From positions 78,913 to 142,912 of the forward strand of contig NZ_JANHOF010000016.1 in NCBI RefSeq assembly GCF_024498075.1: a stretch of 64,000 bases of DNA. The letters are read 5' to 3'. The position numbers and the translations under genes are program-made. Below the pieces are notes generated by a model. The model was not told the origin of the DNA. It searched no databases and saw only the letters and a program-made list of their open reading frames with translations. This DNA is from Paenibacillus mendelii. Lineage in GTDB: Bacteria > Bacillota > Bacilli > Paenibacillales > Paenibacillaceae. Shown here piece by piece: positions 7,516 to 19,100 of the stretch (positions are counted from its first letter, which is position 1; the number at the start of each line of letters is the position of its first letter).

Positions 7516-8142
7516 CTTAAACTTCGATTCAACATACTTATTAAACCAGAAGGCATGGTAAGGCGTTAATCCGGCATTCTCCGCCCCTTCCAGCTCATTC
7601 GAGCCACCATCGCCGACAAAGACGCACTCGCTGGGCAGCACATCCAGTCTGGAACAAGCCAGCTCATAAATTCGCTTATCCGGCTTAGCCACGCCAACCT
7701 CATAGGAGAAGATAGTCGTATCGAAGTATGCGGCAAGCCCGCTATCCTCCCAATATTTCACCTCTTCTTCCGTACAATTGCTTATGAGAGCGAGCTTCAT
7801 GCTGCGTTTCTTCAGGTCGTCCAGCAGTTCCTTGATCTCCGGTCCAATAGTTTGAAAAGGCAGCTGTTTCTCCCGGAGCCTGTCTTCATATAGTTGATTC
7901 ACTGCCGCTTCATTGTAAGGCAAGTATCGCGCATTCAATATATCGCGGATGACGGCTTTGTAATCCGGAAGCAGTCCAGACATCCGCTGCTGTTGCCGTG
8001 CGCCCCACTCCTTCTTGAACTCCGCATTCGGCAATCCGAGTAGAGCTTCATAGTCATAGCTGCGGTTAGACAATCGCTTTCCATTCACAAATTCGGTCAT
8101 CAAGGTTTCGAACAAATCAAAGAACACAGCTTTAACCTTCAT
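7474..8142 (-). CDS. HAD-superfamily hydrolase (HAD-IA)
   Basis: A 222-residue haloacid dehalogenase family phosphatase. Motif I is VFFDLFETLMTE (nucleophile D9), motif II the SNCTEEE region, motif III the lysine in EVGVAKPDKRIYE and motif IV FVGDGGSNELEGA, in the usual order and spacing with a helical cap between motifs I and II. Such proteins dephosphorylate small phosphorylated metabolites in the cytoplasm; the substrate is not predictable. The start has a GGGGGAG ribosome site. Its final codons are duplicated downstream (see the 39-bp repeat). The next gene upstream is the broken TIM-barrel gene. Confidence 0.88.
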   Translation of the reverse strand: MKVKAVFFDLFETLMTEFVNGKRLSNRSYDYEALLGLPNAEFKKEWGARQQQRMSGLLPDYKAVIRDILNARYLPYNEAAVNQLYEDRLREKQLPFQTIGPEIKELLDDLKKRSMKLALISNCTEEEVKYWEDSGLAAYFDTTIFSYEVGVAKPDKRIYELACSRLDVLPSECVFVGDGGSNELEGAENAGLTPYHAFWFNKYVESKFKKLHHPHELIRELE

Positions 8143-8289
8143 CCTAACTCCCCCTGCATCTGATTGCTAAACGACAAGTCCTTCCCAATCCCTCACATGT
8201 GAATCTAAATCGCGTATACGATCCATTTATAATCTTGCCACGGGTGACCATGTACTCAGCACCGCCATGCTCCACGTGACCTGCCTCCT
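8143..8289. other. Short non-coding gap
   Basis: No gene, clear terminator or conserved RNA is visible in these 147 bases. Confidence 0.4.
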
Positions 8290-9194
8290 TCAATCCCGGC
8301 TCAATAGTCGGTCCACCCAGGAGTAGCAGCGTTCCAAATCATCGTCACTGATGAGGTCGGAACGATGCTCGAATAGAATCTTCGCCTGATCATTCTCTTC
8401 CCGGATGATCGTTAGATACGCTTCAATCGGAGCCCAACCTTGATCAAGGGCCAGCTCTGGCAATACCGGATAATGATAATGCACGATCTTTTTACGAATT
8501 GGAGATTCCATAAATGAATGACTTCTGCATATTTTGCAAATTTACGAATTACATGGCACGCATTAAAGAGAGGATCTATCTGTTCCTGCAGGAATAGTCG
8601 CCCCGTGTCTAAACATAACTTGACTCGGGGATATTGGGCCAGCAGCTCTTCCAGCAAGCCCGTCCGATAGACATATTCATGTAAAGCATCGAATTCCAGT
8701 ACAGGCACAAAATCAAATTCACGGCTATTCTCGGATAACCATTGAAACAACTGGCGGCTCCGCTCCGCAAACTCCTCATACGAATAATCCGTGTCAACCT
8801 CATATTCCGCCCGGTCAGCAAACCGCCAGCTGCTCCAATCTACCCGATGATCTAATAGCACGGGCTTCGGGTAATGAAATAAGACATAGCTGGGTTTCGC
8901 TGCGGCCAGATATTCTAACTCTTGCTTTATCAATTCAAAAGCGGCTTCTCTAACCGTATCATCCCGGGATAAGAAAAGGGCATCCCTTATTACCGCACGG
9001 CCCGCACGAAGCGGAAAATGAATGCCAATCTGAAAAGAATGCGTCTCAGCCTCTCGCATCAACTTCACAAAATCCGCTTCTTGTTCAAATAAACATGCTT
9101 CTATGCCGTAGAATTCCGGCTTGAAATCCCGCTGGAATTTCATATCGTCAAACGTTCCATATTGACCAATTAAAAAGCGATTCATCTTGCTCAA
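8290..9194 (-). pseudogene. Sugar-phosphate isomerase/epimerase-like TIM-barrel protein, frameshifted
   Basis: Two overlapping frames make one xylose-isomerase-like TIM-barrel protein of about 300 residues. The first part (from 9194) shows barrel-strand ends such as FYGIEACLF, IGIHFPLR, VLFHYPKP, VPVLEFDALHEY, LCLDTGRLFL and EVIHLWNLQF. The natural end, IVHYHYPVLPELALDQGW through SWVDRLLSRD, continues in the next frame down to 8290. The switch falls at a run of five bases (plus-strand T8489-8493); restoring one A gives an uninterrupted FVKKIVHYHYP. So this is a one-base deletion, either a real mutation or a sequencing error. As deposited, the product ends at 8412 with a nonsense tail. The TTG at 9194 is the likely start because AAAGGTG lies about 8 bases before it, whereas it is 17 bases from the ATG at 9185. 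It follows the ABC gene by 7 bases. Confidence 0.78.
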
Positions 9195-9201
9195 CGTCTA
9201 T

Positions 9202-10938
9202 TCACCTTTCCCGTTCATTCATAGAATCATCATCTTGCGAAAGGACAAGCCTGCTATAAACGGTACTTGTTTTCATTAATTCATCATGGGTTCCGGCAGC
9301 GGCTACTTTCCCTTGATCCAGCACATAAATGGTATCCGCATTTTGTATAGTAGAAAGTCGATGCGCAATCACAATCGTCGTTTTACCGTGACGTATCCTG
9401 TCCACGTTTCGCTGCACCTGGCGTTCTGTTTCCAAGTCAAGCGCAGAGGTAGCTTCATCCAAAATCAGAATCTCAGGATCCTCTATAAGCGCTCTCGCAA
9501 GTGCGATACGCTGTCTCTGTCCCCCAGATAAAGTAATACCTCTTTCACCGACTTCACTGTCATAACCGTTTGGTAAACTTACGATATATTCATGTATTTC
9601 AGCAGTGATGCATGCTGCAACCATCTCTTGCTCAGATGATAATGGTCGACCCATCAGAAGATTGTTGCGAATCGTATCGGGAAACAGATAGGGCTCTTGA
9701 AACACCATTTTCACCCGATCCCTCCAGCTGAGTACAGCAATATCATTCAGAGGCGACACTTCATTGATCATGATCTTTCCGTCGCTCACCTCATAGAATC
9801 GAGTCAAAAGTTGTGCTACGGTTGATTTGCCTCCGCCGCTTGATCCAACGAAGGCAACTTTTTGCCCTTTATGAATATGGAGCGACAATCCCTTTAGAAT
9901 AAAGTCGGATTGTTCGCTATATTTGAACCAGACCTGTTCGAATCGAATTTGGTTGATCGGGGTGTCCATTACCTTGCCGCCCTGCGGCTCCTCTTCGGTC
10001 ATAAAATCGCGTATGCGATCTAGATTAGCAGTCCGGCTCGACAACCCCATAGCAAAATTGAACACACCTTGCAGAGATTCAAGTAGCTGCGAAGCAAACT
10101 GGTACACGACTACGAATGTACCAATTGAAATACTATGATTGATCGTCAAGTAAGCTCCGTAACCCAGGACGGTTAGGTTACCTCCCCAGCGAAACGGTTC
10201 ACTCCAAAACAGCTGTTTGTTCTCAAGCTTGCCTTCCTTTAATGATTGTTGCAGAAAAAGATTGAAATAACGGTTATATTTCCTCATCTCCCATTCACCG
10301 CGATGGTAGGCTACAACCTCCCGGGTAGATGAGATGCCCTCTTCTATTTGTACGAATACGTCGCTGCGCGATTCACTAACCTGCTTCGCAGCCGACTTCA
10401 AACGAGGTGCGAAATATTTGCCCATCAAGATATAAACCAAGCTTAATAGAACGATAAATAACAGAATGATCGGACTAGCCCAACCGATAAAGCCAGCCAG
10501 AATGAACACCTTGATCACGTTCGAGATTCCGTTAGGGATGACATGCGCGGCAGTACCGGATGTCTCGGCAATATCTGCAGCAAGCCGGTTGGCCATTCCC
10601 GCAATTCGCTCGTTATGGTACTTTTTCACCGGCATGGCATACACATACTTCATCATTTGAACGGAAAACTTTTTCTGTAGAGTCAGCTCATTCGCTCGAT
10701 TAAGCAGGAAGGAAACCAAGTGGATCCCATTGTACCCTATAATCAATATGGCAAAAATGATGAGCAATCGCGGTAAGCTGTCATAGCGGCCTTCCATAAA
10801 CACGTCATCGATCAGCCATTTCTGTACGCCGGTAATCCCAAGCAAAGACACCATATCAAGCAAAATAAGGGAAAGGGCCAAGACAAATCTCCAGCGCATA
10901 AATCGGACATTATTCCATAACCAGCTGAGACTAGACAT
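9202..10938 (-). CDS. ABC exporter half-transporter (fused membrane and ATPase domains)
   Basis: A 578-residue type IV ABC half-transporter. Six transmembrane helices occupy roughly residues 15-310; the nucleotide-binding domain follows with Walker A GSSGGGKST, the Q-loop in MVFQEPYLF, signature LSGGQRQR, Walker B ILILDEATSALD and the switch H in IVIAHRLST. It should form a heterodimer with the gene immediately upstream (10931-12714), with which it overlaps by a few bases, in the manner of BmrCD-type exporters. The ATG at 10938 is preferred over an upstream in-frame start because GGAGGG lies about 8 bases before it. The cargo is unknown; neighbours (TIM barrel, HAD) do not identify it. Since the partner gene is frameshifted, the exporter may be inactive unless that frameshift is an error. 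Confidence 0.92.
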   Translation of the reverse strand: MSSLSWLWNNVRFMRWRFVLALSLILLDMVSLLGITGVQKWLIDDVFMEGRYDSLPRLLIIFAILIIGYNGIHLVSFLLNRANELTLQKKFSVQMMKYVYAMPVKKYHNERIAGMANRLAADIAETSGTAAHVIPNGISNVIKVFILAGFIGWASPIILLFIVLLSLVYILMGKYFAPRLKSAAKQVSESRSDVFVQIEEGISSTREVVAYHRGEWEMRKYNRYFNLFLQQSLKEGKLENKQLFWSEPFRWGGNLTVLGYGAYLTINHSISIGTFVVVYQFASQLLESLQGVFNFAMGLSSRTANLDRIRDFMTEEEPQGGKVMDTPINQIRFEQVWFKYSEQSDFILKGLSLHIHKGQKVAFVGSSGGGKSTVAQLLTRFYEVSDGKIMINEVSPLNDIAVLSWRDRVKMVFQEPYLFPDTIRNNLLMGRPLSSEQEMVAACITAEIHEYIVSLPNGYDSEVGERGITLSGGQRQRIALARALIEDPEILILDEATSALDLETERQVQRNVDRIRHGKTTIVIAHRLSTIQNADTIYVLDQGKVAAAGTHDELMKTSTVYSRLVLSQDDDSMNERER

Positions 10939-12714
10939 ATTGGGCCTCCCTCCTTCCCTGTACAAGATCGTAGAGGGCGCCTTTCCTTTCGATTAATTCA
11001 TCATAGCTGCCTATCTCGGCAATTCCGCCCTGCTCAATAACCACAATGCGGTCATAGTTTCGTATTGTCGACAGCCGATGTGCAACTGCAATCGTCGTCT
11101 TCCCTCTGCAAAGCACCTCGAAGGCGTTCTGGACCTCCTTCTCGCTTTCATTATCCAACGCGGAAGTTGCCTCATCCAGTAAAATAACGGATGGATTCTT
11201 CAAAAGCATCCTGGCAATCGCTACCCGCTGCTTCTGACCTCCAGACAGCTTGATTCCTCGTTCCCCAACGAGAGTATCGTAGCCTTGCGGCAACTGTTCG
11301 ATGAATCCATGCGCATAGGCCGACTTCGCAGCCTCCTTGACTTCGTCATCCGATGCATCAGGATTCCCGAACCTAATATTCTCCATCACACTAGATCCGA
11401 ACAGGTACGTTTCCTGAAATACATAACCGATGGAGCCGCGCAGTTGCTCGAATGAAAGTGCCTGAAGGGGAACTCCGTCCATTTGGATTGTTCCACCGAC
11501 CGGATCATAGAAGCGTCCATTAATTTCAACAGGGTCGTCTTCCCCCCGCCGCTCGTCCCTACAAGGGCAATGCGCTCGCCAGCATGAATATGCAGACTTA
11601 TCTCACGAACGATACTCCGATCCCCTGAATATCCGAAGCTCACATCTTGAAACTTCAATTCCCCGCGAATAGTAGAAAGCAGAACCGGATTCATAGACTC
11701 TGTTACGTCGGGGGTTTGATGAACAAACCGATAGAGCTTCTCCGCTTGTATCATTAGCATTCTTTGTTCCGTTGCTGCCGTAATCACATGCGTAAGATCT
11801 GCCATTACGATAAAGTAATAAAACAGGAATGCCACGAATTCCCCGACCGACATCTCCCCCGCTTTTACAACCGAAGCTCCATATAGAAACAAAAACAAAG
11901 CTCCAAAGTTGATCGTAAACCTGCGGGCGGTTCCGCGCAGCAGCGCATATAACAGTTCTGTCAGCCATGCTTGGCGACTCTCGTCATGCTTAGCCGTTAA
12001 TCTGCCGAGATCCCATGCTTCTGCGCGATGAACCCGCAATTCAAGCAGCGCCGATAAACTATCATATATTCTGCGGTTAAATATCGTCTGATGCCGGATT
12101 CCCTCCTTCGCATACCGGTTCTGCCTCTTCTCGAAGAACGGCCCGACCAAATAATAGGAGAGGAAGCAGGGGATAATTAATAAACTGAGTTTAAGGTTCA
12201 TCGAGACAAGGATAACGGACGAAATAGCCAGTAGGGTCACTTTCTGGATCAAGTACGGTAAATATTGGCGATAGATCCTCTGCACCGCCTGAACCTCGGT
12301 TTGAAACATCGACAATGTCTCACCCACTGCATTTTTCTCGAAGAACGGAAATCCTAACTTACGAAAATATTGAAAGATATCAAGCTGAAGATCGCGAGAG
12401 GCTTTCTCTTGAATATTTCTGCGCAGCATATTTTGGGCAGCTGTTGCGATTAGCACGATGATGATGAACGGAACTAAGCCACCGATTAACAGCAGCAGCT
12501 GATTCGTATCACGGGAAGGAACAATGACATCAATGACATGCTGAATAAACTTCGGAATAATCAGCACTACAGAAGAAACCAATCCACCAGAAAGAAGTAG
12601 AAGAGCGAATAATAACTTATAGTTTCGGAGAAAGGAGACCACCCACATATAAACCTTGAATTTTTGAATATGGATTGTCTGTTCCTTCATATATGGATTG
12701 ATTTGTGCTTGCAA
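10931..12714 (-). pseudogene. ABC exporter half-transporter, frameshifted after Walker A
   Basis: The first frame (from 12714) encodes the six-helix membrane domain and the start of the ATPase domain through Walker A (LVGTSGGGKTTLLK). It then runs into a nonsense tail ending at 11386. The second frame resumes exactly where expected with NGRFYDPVGGTIQMDG, the Q-loop FQETYLF, signature LSGGQKQR, Walker B VILLDEATSALD and IAVAHRLST, ending at 10931. Adding one A to the short run at plus-strand 11524-11526 gives LLKINGRFYDP, matching the family's spacing precisely, so a single base is missing. The TTG start at 12714 is supported by AGGAGG about 8 bases upstream. It is translationally overlapped with the partner subunit at 9202-10938. 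Either a fresh loss-of-function mutation or a sequence error. Confidence 0.85.
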
Positions 12715-12933
12715 TAGCCGCCCCTCCTATTTCTCTCCATTTTCTATATCGTGCTTCACCAGGTCCTAGGATCCGGATGTGAAGACGATTCACTACGCTG
12801 AACCACTCCCCGCCGCATACGTTGTCATCTCAAATTAAAATGATCTGTTTTTAAGGAATATTTTACCATAGTCTATCATCCCTTCAACCATTTATTTGCT
12901 ATAACACAATTAATCCCGCACTATTAAGCACCA

Positions 12934-12974
12934 CAAAGCCTTCCCTAATTAATAGAAGGAAGGCTTTGTTTTTT
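12934..12974. terminator. Terminator downstream of the GH99-like gene
   Basis: CAAAGCCTTCC (12934-12944) pairs exactly with GGAAGGCTTTG (12958-12968) around an AT-rich loop, followed by TTTTTT on the plus side. It lies 31 bases past the stop codon of the GH99-like gene. The rest of the 12715-13004 gap shows no gene. Confidence 0.75.
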
Positions 12975-13004
12975 GCAATGGAGCAGGCTTATCGGTTAAC
13001 TTAT

Positions 13005-15716
13005 CTACTGCGAAACTTCAATCGAGCTGATACTGAACGCACCGCTGGCATTGGCCGGATCCAGACGAAGCTGATGAAGCGTGCCGCTCCAGCCGGGAAC
13101 CGTTGACATGTCGATCACATACTCGGTATACCCGGAATCGCTGGCGATGATCGTGAAGTCTTTATGCTTCGCCTCACTCATATAGGGATCGGCACTCGTC
13201 GCGAAATAAATCTGGCCGAGCGTGCTTGAAGTACTGTTCTTCATGCGTACTTTGATCTTCTTATTATCGGACAGATTCGTGCCCAGTCCAGCAGCAGACA
13301 GGATCGATGGATCAGTTCCCGTCACCGTCCCGCCCACATAACCCCCGCTCTGCCAGGAGAAGCCGCTGATATCATTAATCGCGGTCCAATCCTCGGTCGT
13401 CGAAGTGAAAGGCCATGCCCTTACATAGGAAGCTGGAGTAGAGCTGCCAAACACCTCAATCTCCGAGAACTGAAGCCGATAAGAGTTGCTGTCATTCGGA
13501 TTGGAGCGAAGTGACGTCGCTTCTGTCTTCACATAGCGGGCAGTCTGGGAGCTAAACGGGAAGTTCTGGACATCGAAATTCGGCTTTCCGAATCCAGTTC
13601 TCGTAATGACTGTCGACCATGTCGTACCATCTGTCGATAATTGGATCGTGAAATTGACCGGGAATCCGTACCCGGTGTTGACCCCGTCGCCCCGCGGCCA
13701 CAGATTCACTTTATTCACCGACGTGTTGCTGCCCAGATCAATTTGAATCCACTCGGTGTGATTGACCGACAGATTGGAATTGCTGCTCCAGCCATTCGTG
13801 TTCAAACCGTCGGTTGAATTCGTCCGATACCAGCCGATCGCTTCCACCGAGCTGGAGGAGGTGACCGGTTTATATAAGGCCACATTAACATCAGAGGCTG
13901 CAAGCGGGGCGGCCGGACTTGTATCCTCCGTGTAGACATAATTGAATCTCGCACCCGGTGCCGCATCGCCATTGACGTAGAAATCCATGGGATCGCCATC
14001 GGACTGCATATTATCCGACCATTTGAACTTCAGCTTCAGCGGTTTGTTCAAATCCGTTAATCCGAGCGCACTGCGGGGAATGGCCACATGCATCTCGTTG
14101 CCGCTAACACTGTAATTGACGGTTGCAGCCGATGTCCAGCTCCAGCCGCCGGTGCTGCTCTCCAGCGTTGTCGTCGTTGCGGCGACACCCGTTCGGTTCA
14201 AGATATAATCGTAACCCTTCCAGCCATTCGTGCCATTATCGTCCGTATCGATGAATAGCCGCATCCATTTGGCGCCGGTATACGATGTGATGGGAGCTGC
14301 TGTCTTCGCATAGAAATATATATTCGTATCGTCCCTCGCCACCTTAAGTACCTCGAGGTCATTACGCCCCGTCGTATTCGTGTAGGTGACTCCACCATAT
14401 CCGCCGTGATTGCGCGCTTCTGTATCACCGGTATAATCTCGATATTCCGGTCCGACATTCTGCCACTGCGTGAAATCGGTATTGATTGTGATCGTCTTCT
14501 TGGCCGACGGCGTCTGCTGCGGCCCCATTCCCTTGAACTTGCGAATATAATGAACCATCTGCATATAATAATTATCCTTATGCCCATCCTTCATCGGTTC
14601 AATATCGCGGCTGAAATCCTGCGTCGCCTGATCAATGAACTGAATCGGCCTTGCGCTAGGCCCGGCGAACCGCTGGGCCATCCACTCGTTCCAGCCCGTA
14701 ATAAACACAAGCTGCGGGTCCTGTGCCAGAGCAAAATCCCACTGCTCCGCAATGTTATATCCATAGTTAACAGCACCAGGAGAGGTATCGTTTGCTCCAT
14801 TGTGGAAGCTTCGTCCCCAATTGCCGCCATAATTATAGAATGGCGTATCGCTCATGACAATGCTCGGATGTTGGGCGACAGAGACGTTAACGACTTCCTT
14901 CTCACCCAGATTGTTGTAGTACACCCGCTGCGGGCGTTGAAATTCGATCCACGGAAAACCATTCGTCTTCGCGCCCTCGTTCGGCCATTGCGGCAGCCTG
15001 AAGGTGAAGAAGTTCTGGATGGTGGAGGAGGTTTCACTCGGATTGCCGATAATGAGCGGCTTCCCCTTCCACATGAACCATAAATTCGAATATCGTCCCG
15101 GACTGTATAAATCATTATATACGTTCGTTACCGCCGTACCGGAGCTGCTGTTCGTGTAGAATACGATCTTCGGCACGCTGCGTCCCTGCTGCTGCACCTC
15201 ATCGAGAATGCTCAGCAGCTCGTCGTATACATTCTTATACGTATATGCGTTGGTCGCATCGAAGACAAGAAAGTCGATTCCCGCATCGGTCAGCAGTTGG
15301 ACATGCTTGCGCAGCACCCAGCTGTCGTCGGCCAAATAATAGTTGAGCAGCGACTCGCCCCAATGGTGGAAGGAACCCGCCGGGCCCCATAATGGACTGC
15401 TGGGATTGTTCACCGCAGTCGGATCCGTTTGGCGAATCTTAGTAATATCGTATGGACCTCCCGTTCCGTGCTGACCCGCCCATAAGAAATAGAAGATGCC
15501 TACCTGTTTGCCTGAACGAGGGGTAGGCACTTGGCCGTACACGGGCAGCTTGCGGTTCAAATCGTCAATACCGTCAAGCTCGCCGAAGGATACCGGCGGA
15601 TCGGCATACCCCTTTGCAGGCGATAGCAGCGAGGTGCCCTGAACCGGCATCAGCCCCAGCAGCAGAGCTGCCGCCATTACGATCATCCATCCTTTTTTTG
15701 TTCGGTTTTTCGTCAT
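13005..15716 (-). CDS. Secreted GH99-like glycoside hydrolase with carbohydrate-binding domains
   Basis: A 903-residue exported multi-domain enzyme. Residues 1-38 are a signal peptide (MTKNRTKKGW then a hydrophobic core). Residues about 60-400 form a TIM barrel resembling GH99/GH71-like proteins: VGIFYFLWAGQHG at the start, HHWGES, IDFLVFDATNAYTY in the middle and the diagnostic FITGWNEWMAQRF near the end. Residues about 405-585 resemble a CBM9/DOMON-like domain (WMRLFIDTDDNGTNGWKGYDY, HVAIPRSALGL). Residues about 590-745 are an F5/8-type (CBM32) domain (NVALYKPVTSSSS, WIQIDLG, ARYVKTEA, SEIEVFG), and 747-903 form a further beta-sandwich. GH99 enzymes are endo-alpha-mannosidases/mannanases, so a mannose- or glucose-containing glycan is a plausible substrate, but activity is not proven. 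A TGTAAAC-type palindrome about 100 bases upstream links it to the GH13 gene. Confidence 0.82.
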   Translation of the reverse strand: MTKNRTKKGWMIVMAAALLLGLMPVQGTSLLSPAKGYADPPVSFGELDGIDDLNRKLPVYGQVPTPRSGKQVGIFYFLWAGQHGTGGPYDITKIRQTDPTAVNNPSSPLWGPAGSFHHWGESLLNYYLADDSWVLRKHVQLLTDAGIDFLVFDATNAYTYKNVYDELLSILDEVQQQGRSVPKIVFYTNSSSGTAVTNVYNDLYSPGRYSNLWFMWKGKPLIIGNPSETSSTIQNFFTFRLPQWPNEGAKTNGFPWIEFQRPQRVYYNNLGEKEVVNVSVAQHPSIVMSDTPFYNYGGNWGRSFHNGANDTSPGAVNYGYNIAEQWDFALAQDPQLVFITGWNEWMAQRFAGPSARPIQFIDQATQDFSRDIEPMKDGHKDNYYMQMVHYIRKFKGMGPQQTPSAKKTITINTDFTQWQNVGPEYRDYTGDTEARNHGGYGGVTYTNTTGRNDLEVLKVARDDTNIYFYAKTAAPITSYTGAKWMRLFIDTDDNGTNGWKGYDYILNRTGVAATTTTLESSTGGWSWTSAATVNYSVSGNEMHVAIPRSALGLTDLNKPLKLKFKWSDNMQSDGDPMDFYVNGDAAPGARFNYVYTEDTSPAAPLAASDVNVALYKPVTSSSSVEAIGWYRTNSTDGLNTNGWSSNSNLSVNHTEWIQIDLGSNTSVNKVNLWPRGDGVNTGYGFPVNFTIQLSTDGTTWSTVITRTGFGKPNFDVQNFPFSSQTARYVKTEATSLRSNPNDSNSYRLQFSEIEVFGSSTPASYVRAWPFTSTTEDWTAINDISGFSWQSGGYVGGTVTGTDPSILSAAGLGTNLSDNKKIKVRMKNSTSSTLGQIYFATSADPYMSEAKHKDFTIIASDSGYTEYVIDMSTVPGWSGTLHQLRLDPANASGAFSISSIEVSQ

Positions 15717-16080
15717 CCTTCCTATTGCTCCTCTCCAATAAAATGAATGGCTGCGGCGTATTAAACTGGACGAAAAGCCATTATCCCTCCTTTGTGTAAG
15801 TTATAGAACTGCTTGTAAACTCTTACAATAATCCGTTAACAAAGCAGGAATACCTTGCTCTTCGATATTTATGCCGGCCTACCCGCAAAGAAGTCCTGCT
15901 TTTGCACGCATCCACTTAACCAGTTTTCTTCAGTGGAATATTCCTCGCTCCTTATGAGAATCGAATTAATTCCTATTTAAACGTGCAAATACACTCAGAA
16001 GCGCGAATGAGATACAATATATTCATCTGCCTGAATGTCATCATCAGCACATCCTGACGCCCTTGCCTTAAGAGTCATAG
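15717..16080. promoter_or_regulatory. Promoter region of the GH99-like gene
   Basis: An AT-rich region without a gene. It contains the operator-like palindrome at 15814-15827 and a GGAGGG-like tract near the start codon. Nothing else is recognisable. Confidence 0.45.
15814..15827. promoter_or_regulatory. LacI/CcpA-type operator-like palindrome
   Basis: TGTAAACTCTTACA, within the larger TTGTAAACTCTTACAA, lies about 98 bases upstream of the GH99-like start codon. It matches the site at 23321 (TGTAAACGCTTACA) in 13 of 14 positions; the central CG is CT here, so it is a weaker version. Confidence 0.5.
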
Positions 16081-16149
16081 AAAATAAAAAGAGCCCCTCA
16101 GAGCCAGACATCCTGCCAAATCACAGGACCTGATGCTGCAAGGGGACTC
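16081..16149 (-). terminator. Terminator downstream of the giant GH13 gene
   Basis: In the minus direction AGTCCCCT pairs with AGGGGCT across a structured 47-base interior, followed by CTTTTTATTTT. It lies about 40 bases beyond the stop of the gene at 16189. Confidence 0.7.
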
Positions 16150-16188
16150 CCTATCCAGTTTAATATTTATTGGTATACAGGATGACTG

Positions 16189-19100
16189 TTAGTTCGGAAG
16201 CTTAAGGAATCGGTACAGCATCTCAGCCGCTTCCGCCCGTGTCACAACCGCATGCGGTCGAATGGTTCCATCCGGGAATCCCTTCACAATTCCATAAGCA
16301 GTCGCATCCTCCGCTGCTTGACGTGCCCATGGAGAAAACACATCGTGATCCTTGAAAGTGGTCTGCTCCACACGCTGATCTGCCAGCCCCAGCTTCTGCT
16401 GCTTGATTACAGCCGACAGGATCACCATCATCTGTTCCCGGGTCATCTCCTGGTCCGGCTCAAATCGATCTGCGCTTGTTCCTTGTACAATACCTAGACG
16501 GCTAAGCGCTTGGATCGGCCCGGCATAATAACGATTCGCCGGAACGTCTTTGAAGGCGGTCTTGTTCGTCGTTGTGTCAAGTAGCATGACTCTCGCCATC
16601 ATCGCCGCGAATTGCCCCCGAGTCACCGAGGCGTCAGGCGCGAACAGTCCATCCTCTCGCCCATTCACTACTTGCTTGGCAGACAATACAGTTACGGCTC
16701 GATTAACCCAGTGTCTCTCGTTCACATCAGGATAAGTAATCTCCGGTGCCATGACGGCATAGGTAGAAAAATGATGGAGTCCTGTTGTCACGACTTGACC
16801 GTTCAATCGACCTCCGACATAGTTCCACCCGCCAGATTCTTCATTCAGAAGATACAACCCGACCAGCTCAGCCTTGGGTCCAGAAGGGGCGGTCTGCGTC
16901 AATTCAACCTGCATCGCAATCGGCTCGGTTGTACTCGTCAAGCGCTGACCGCCAGAAAGCAGCTCCACTGCATACAGAGGTGAAAGAAAGCCGTTCTGTC
17001 CTGATGCGGGCAAGACCTTCTTGATATTTAGTACAATATCCTTACCATCCGCAATGCCGCTCAATAAACTTCCCGGAAGCGTTATGGCAGCTCCTTCGAA
17101 CTGCAAGTGAAGCAACTTGCCGGATGAGGCCGCGGCCTTGACAGCCTCAGGAGACAGAGTGACTTCGACCGGCTTCTCCGATAACTCAGTATCGATCGTC
17201 TGCGTATAGCTGTCTCCCTCGGTTTCTTGTAACGCAGCCACAAATTTGTCCAACTCGAACATATAGATCGTCTTGCCTTCTGAAGCTTTCTTCACAACCG
17301 GATTCACACCATCATCCGGACTAGCCGCAGGTACCGATGAATACGCAGGTGTTGGTGTCGGTGTCGGATTACCTCCATTCGGTGCGACGGTGAACGTAAT
17401 CATGTAGTTCTTCACAGCTTTACCATCCTTGGAGGTGACCTGAATAACAGTCGCTTGCGTCAAATTAGCAGCAGCCGTTACCTCCACTACGGCACCATCC
17501 GTGCGGGCAGATCCCGTTACAGCAGGCACATGCGTAGTGCCCGCTGGCAATACAACCTCGTAGCTCTCGACTGCAGGGCTGAAGCCGGTCAGATTCTGAC
17601 CGTCTACTTGAATCATACTCAGCGCCGCATCGCCCCCGGTATTCAACAAACCTGCTGCCTCATTACTTGTAAAAGATATTCCCATCGCAGAAGCAAGGAA
17701 GCTTATGCTGCCGCTCGGCGGTCCATTGACTTCTGTATTGATAATCGGATCATCTGCATGATTGAGAAATAATTGAACTTGATTACCGATGACTACGATC
17801 CGGACATGCACCGGACTGTTGACGAAATCCATGCCGGATACCGCTTCGGCGACAACCTCGCCCTTCGAGGCCACACCTACATGCCCATCCTTCTTAAAGT
17901 AGACATAGTATCCGCTGTGATTGTACGTCTTGCCCTGGTCCGCATGCAGAAGCACCCCTCCCCAAGCATCATTAGGCGCAGCGGCATCGAACCGAATGTC
18001 GGTTTGAATACTTACGTCATCATAAGCTTGACCAATAACGGCATTCATAGCCTCACCCTTGGATTTGAATCCATCTTGAACCTTGGCCCACCTGCCGACG
18101 TACGGCTGCATATCCAGATGAAGCGGATATACGCCAATGTTTTTGAATACCGCGTTGGCATGCTTCGTATATAAGCTCACATATCCATTCTCGTAGGTTG
18201 AATCAACGAGATCTACCAGTGGCGTCATCGCATCACCGACGTAAACACGGATTCGTCCATCCTCCACGAAGATTCGAAGACGTACGTCCTGGGTCATATC
18301 CGCCTGAGTCGGCAAGTGATCCGCACCGCTTATTACGCTGCCGGCTTTGTATACACTCAGTCCTCCGCCGGAATCGAGCGCGATGCGATAGCCGGATTGC
18401 TGCACACTTTCAGCCTCATCATCCCTTCGCACATGGATACCGGCTTCGCCTTCACTTTGCAGTGACTTGATATTCATGGTGACATCTGCGAGAAGGTCGC
18501 GGTAAGTTTTCCCTGCTATATTGAGTCTTCCTTCCGCAAGCGAAGCATCGCTTTGTTGATAGCCTTCCCCAATATCGGACCAGCTTCCTGCCCCATAGGC
18601 AAATTTGAGCAGCTTGGACTCCTCGTAATAAAGGGATGCCGCGTCTGCGACAGGAACCGAGAGCAGCGAAGTTCCGTCTCTATCGTAATCGCCGAAAGCA
18701 AACCTATCGAACAGCGCGGTTGCTCCGGATGATCCATCGCCTGCCATAACGACCGGTCCAACCGAGGATACGCTCATATTGGCTTGAACCGGCTTCTCCC
18801 CAATCAAGGACCAGTAGGTTCCATCCGTGCTATACATGCCATTCATGAATGCTCCAACTCTATTTAATTGAAGGAAGATACCTCCTCCATGAGTAGGGTC
18901 ATCCACGATGGATGTTATAAAGCTGACACCGTTCACTTCCGTCGTCAAGGCAAGCTTCCAATCCCCGCCAGACTTGATACGTGTAATCCGGATCGAAGTG
19001 TGCTCATCGCCATAGGCAATCAGGCCCGATTCTTGCCCTGCACCGGACGGGGAAACGGAGAGCTTCACCTTGGCCGACCAGTCCGATGGCGGCGTCTCTG

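Noticed and set aside
8480..8500. Programmed -1 frameshift in the TIM-barrel gene
   Set aside because: The site GTA AAA AGA is not a proper X XXY YYZ slippery heptamer and no following stem-loop is evident; a one-base deletion is simpler.
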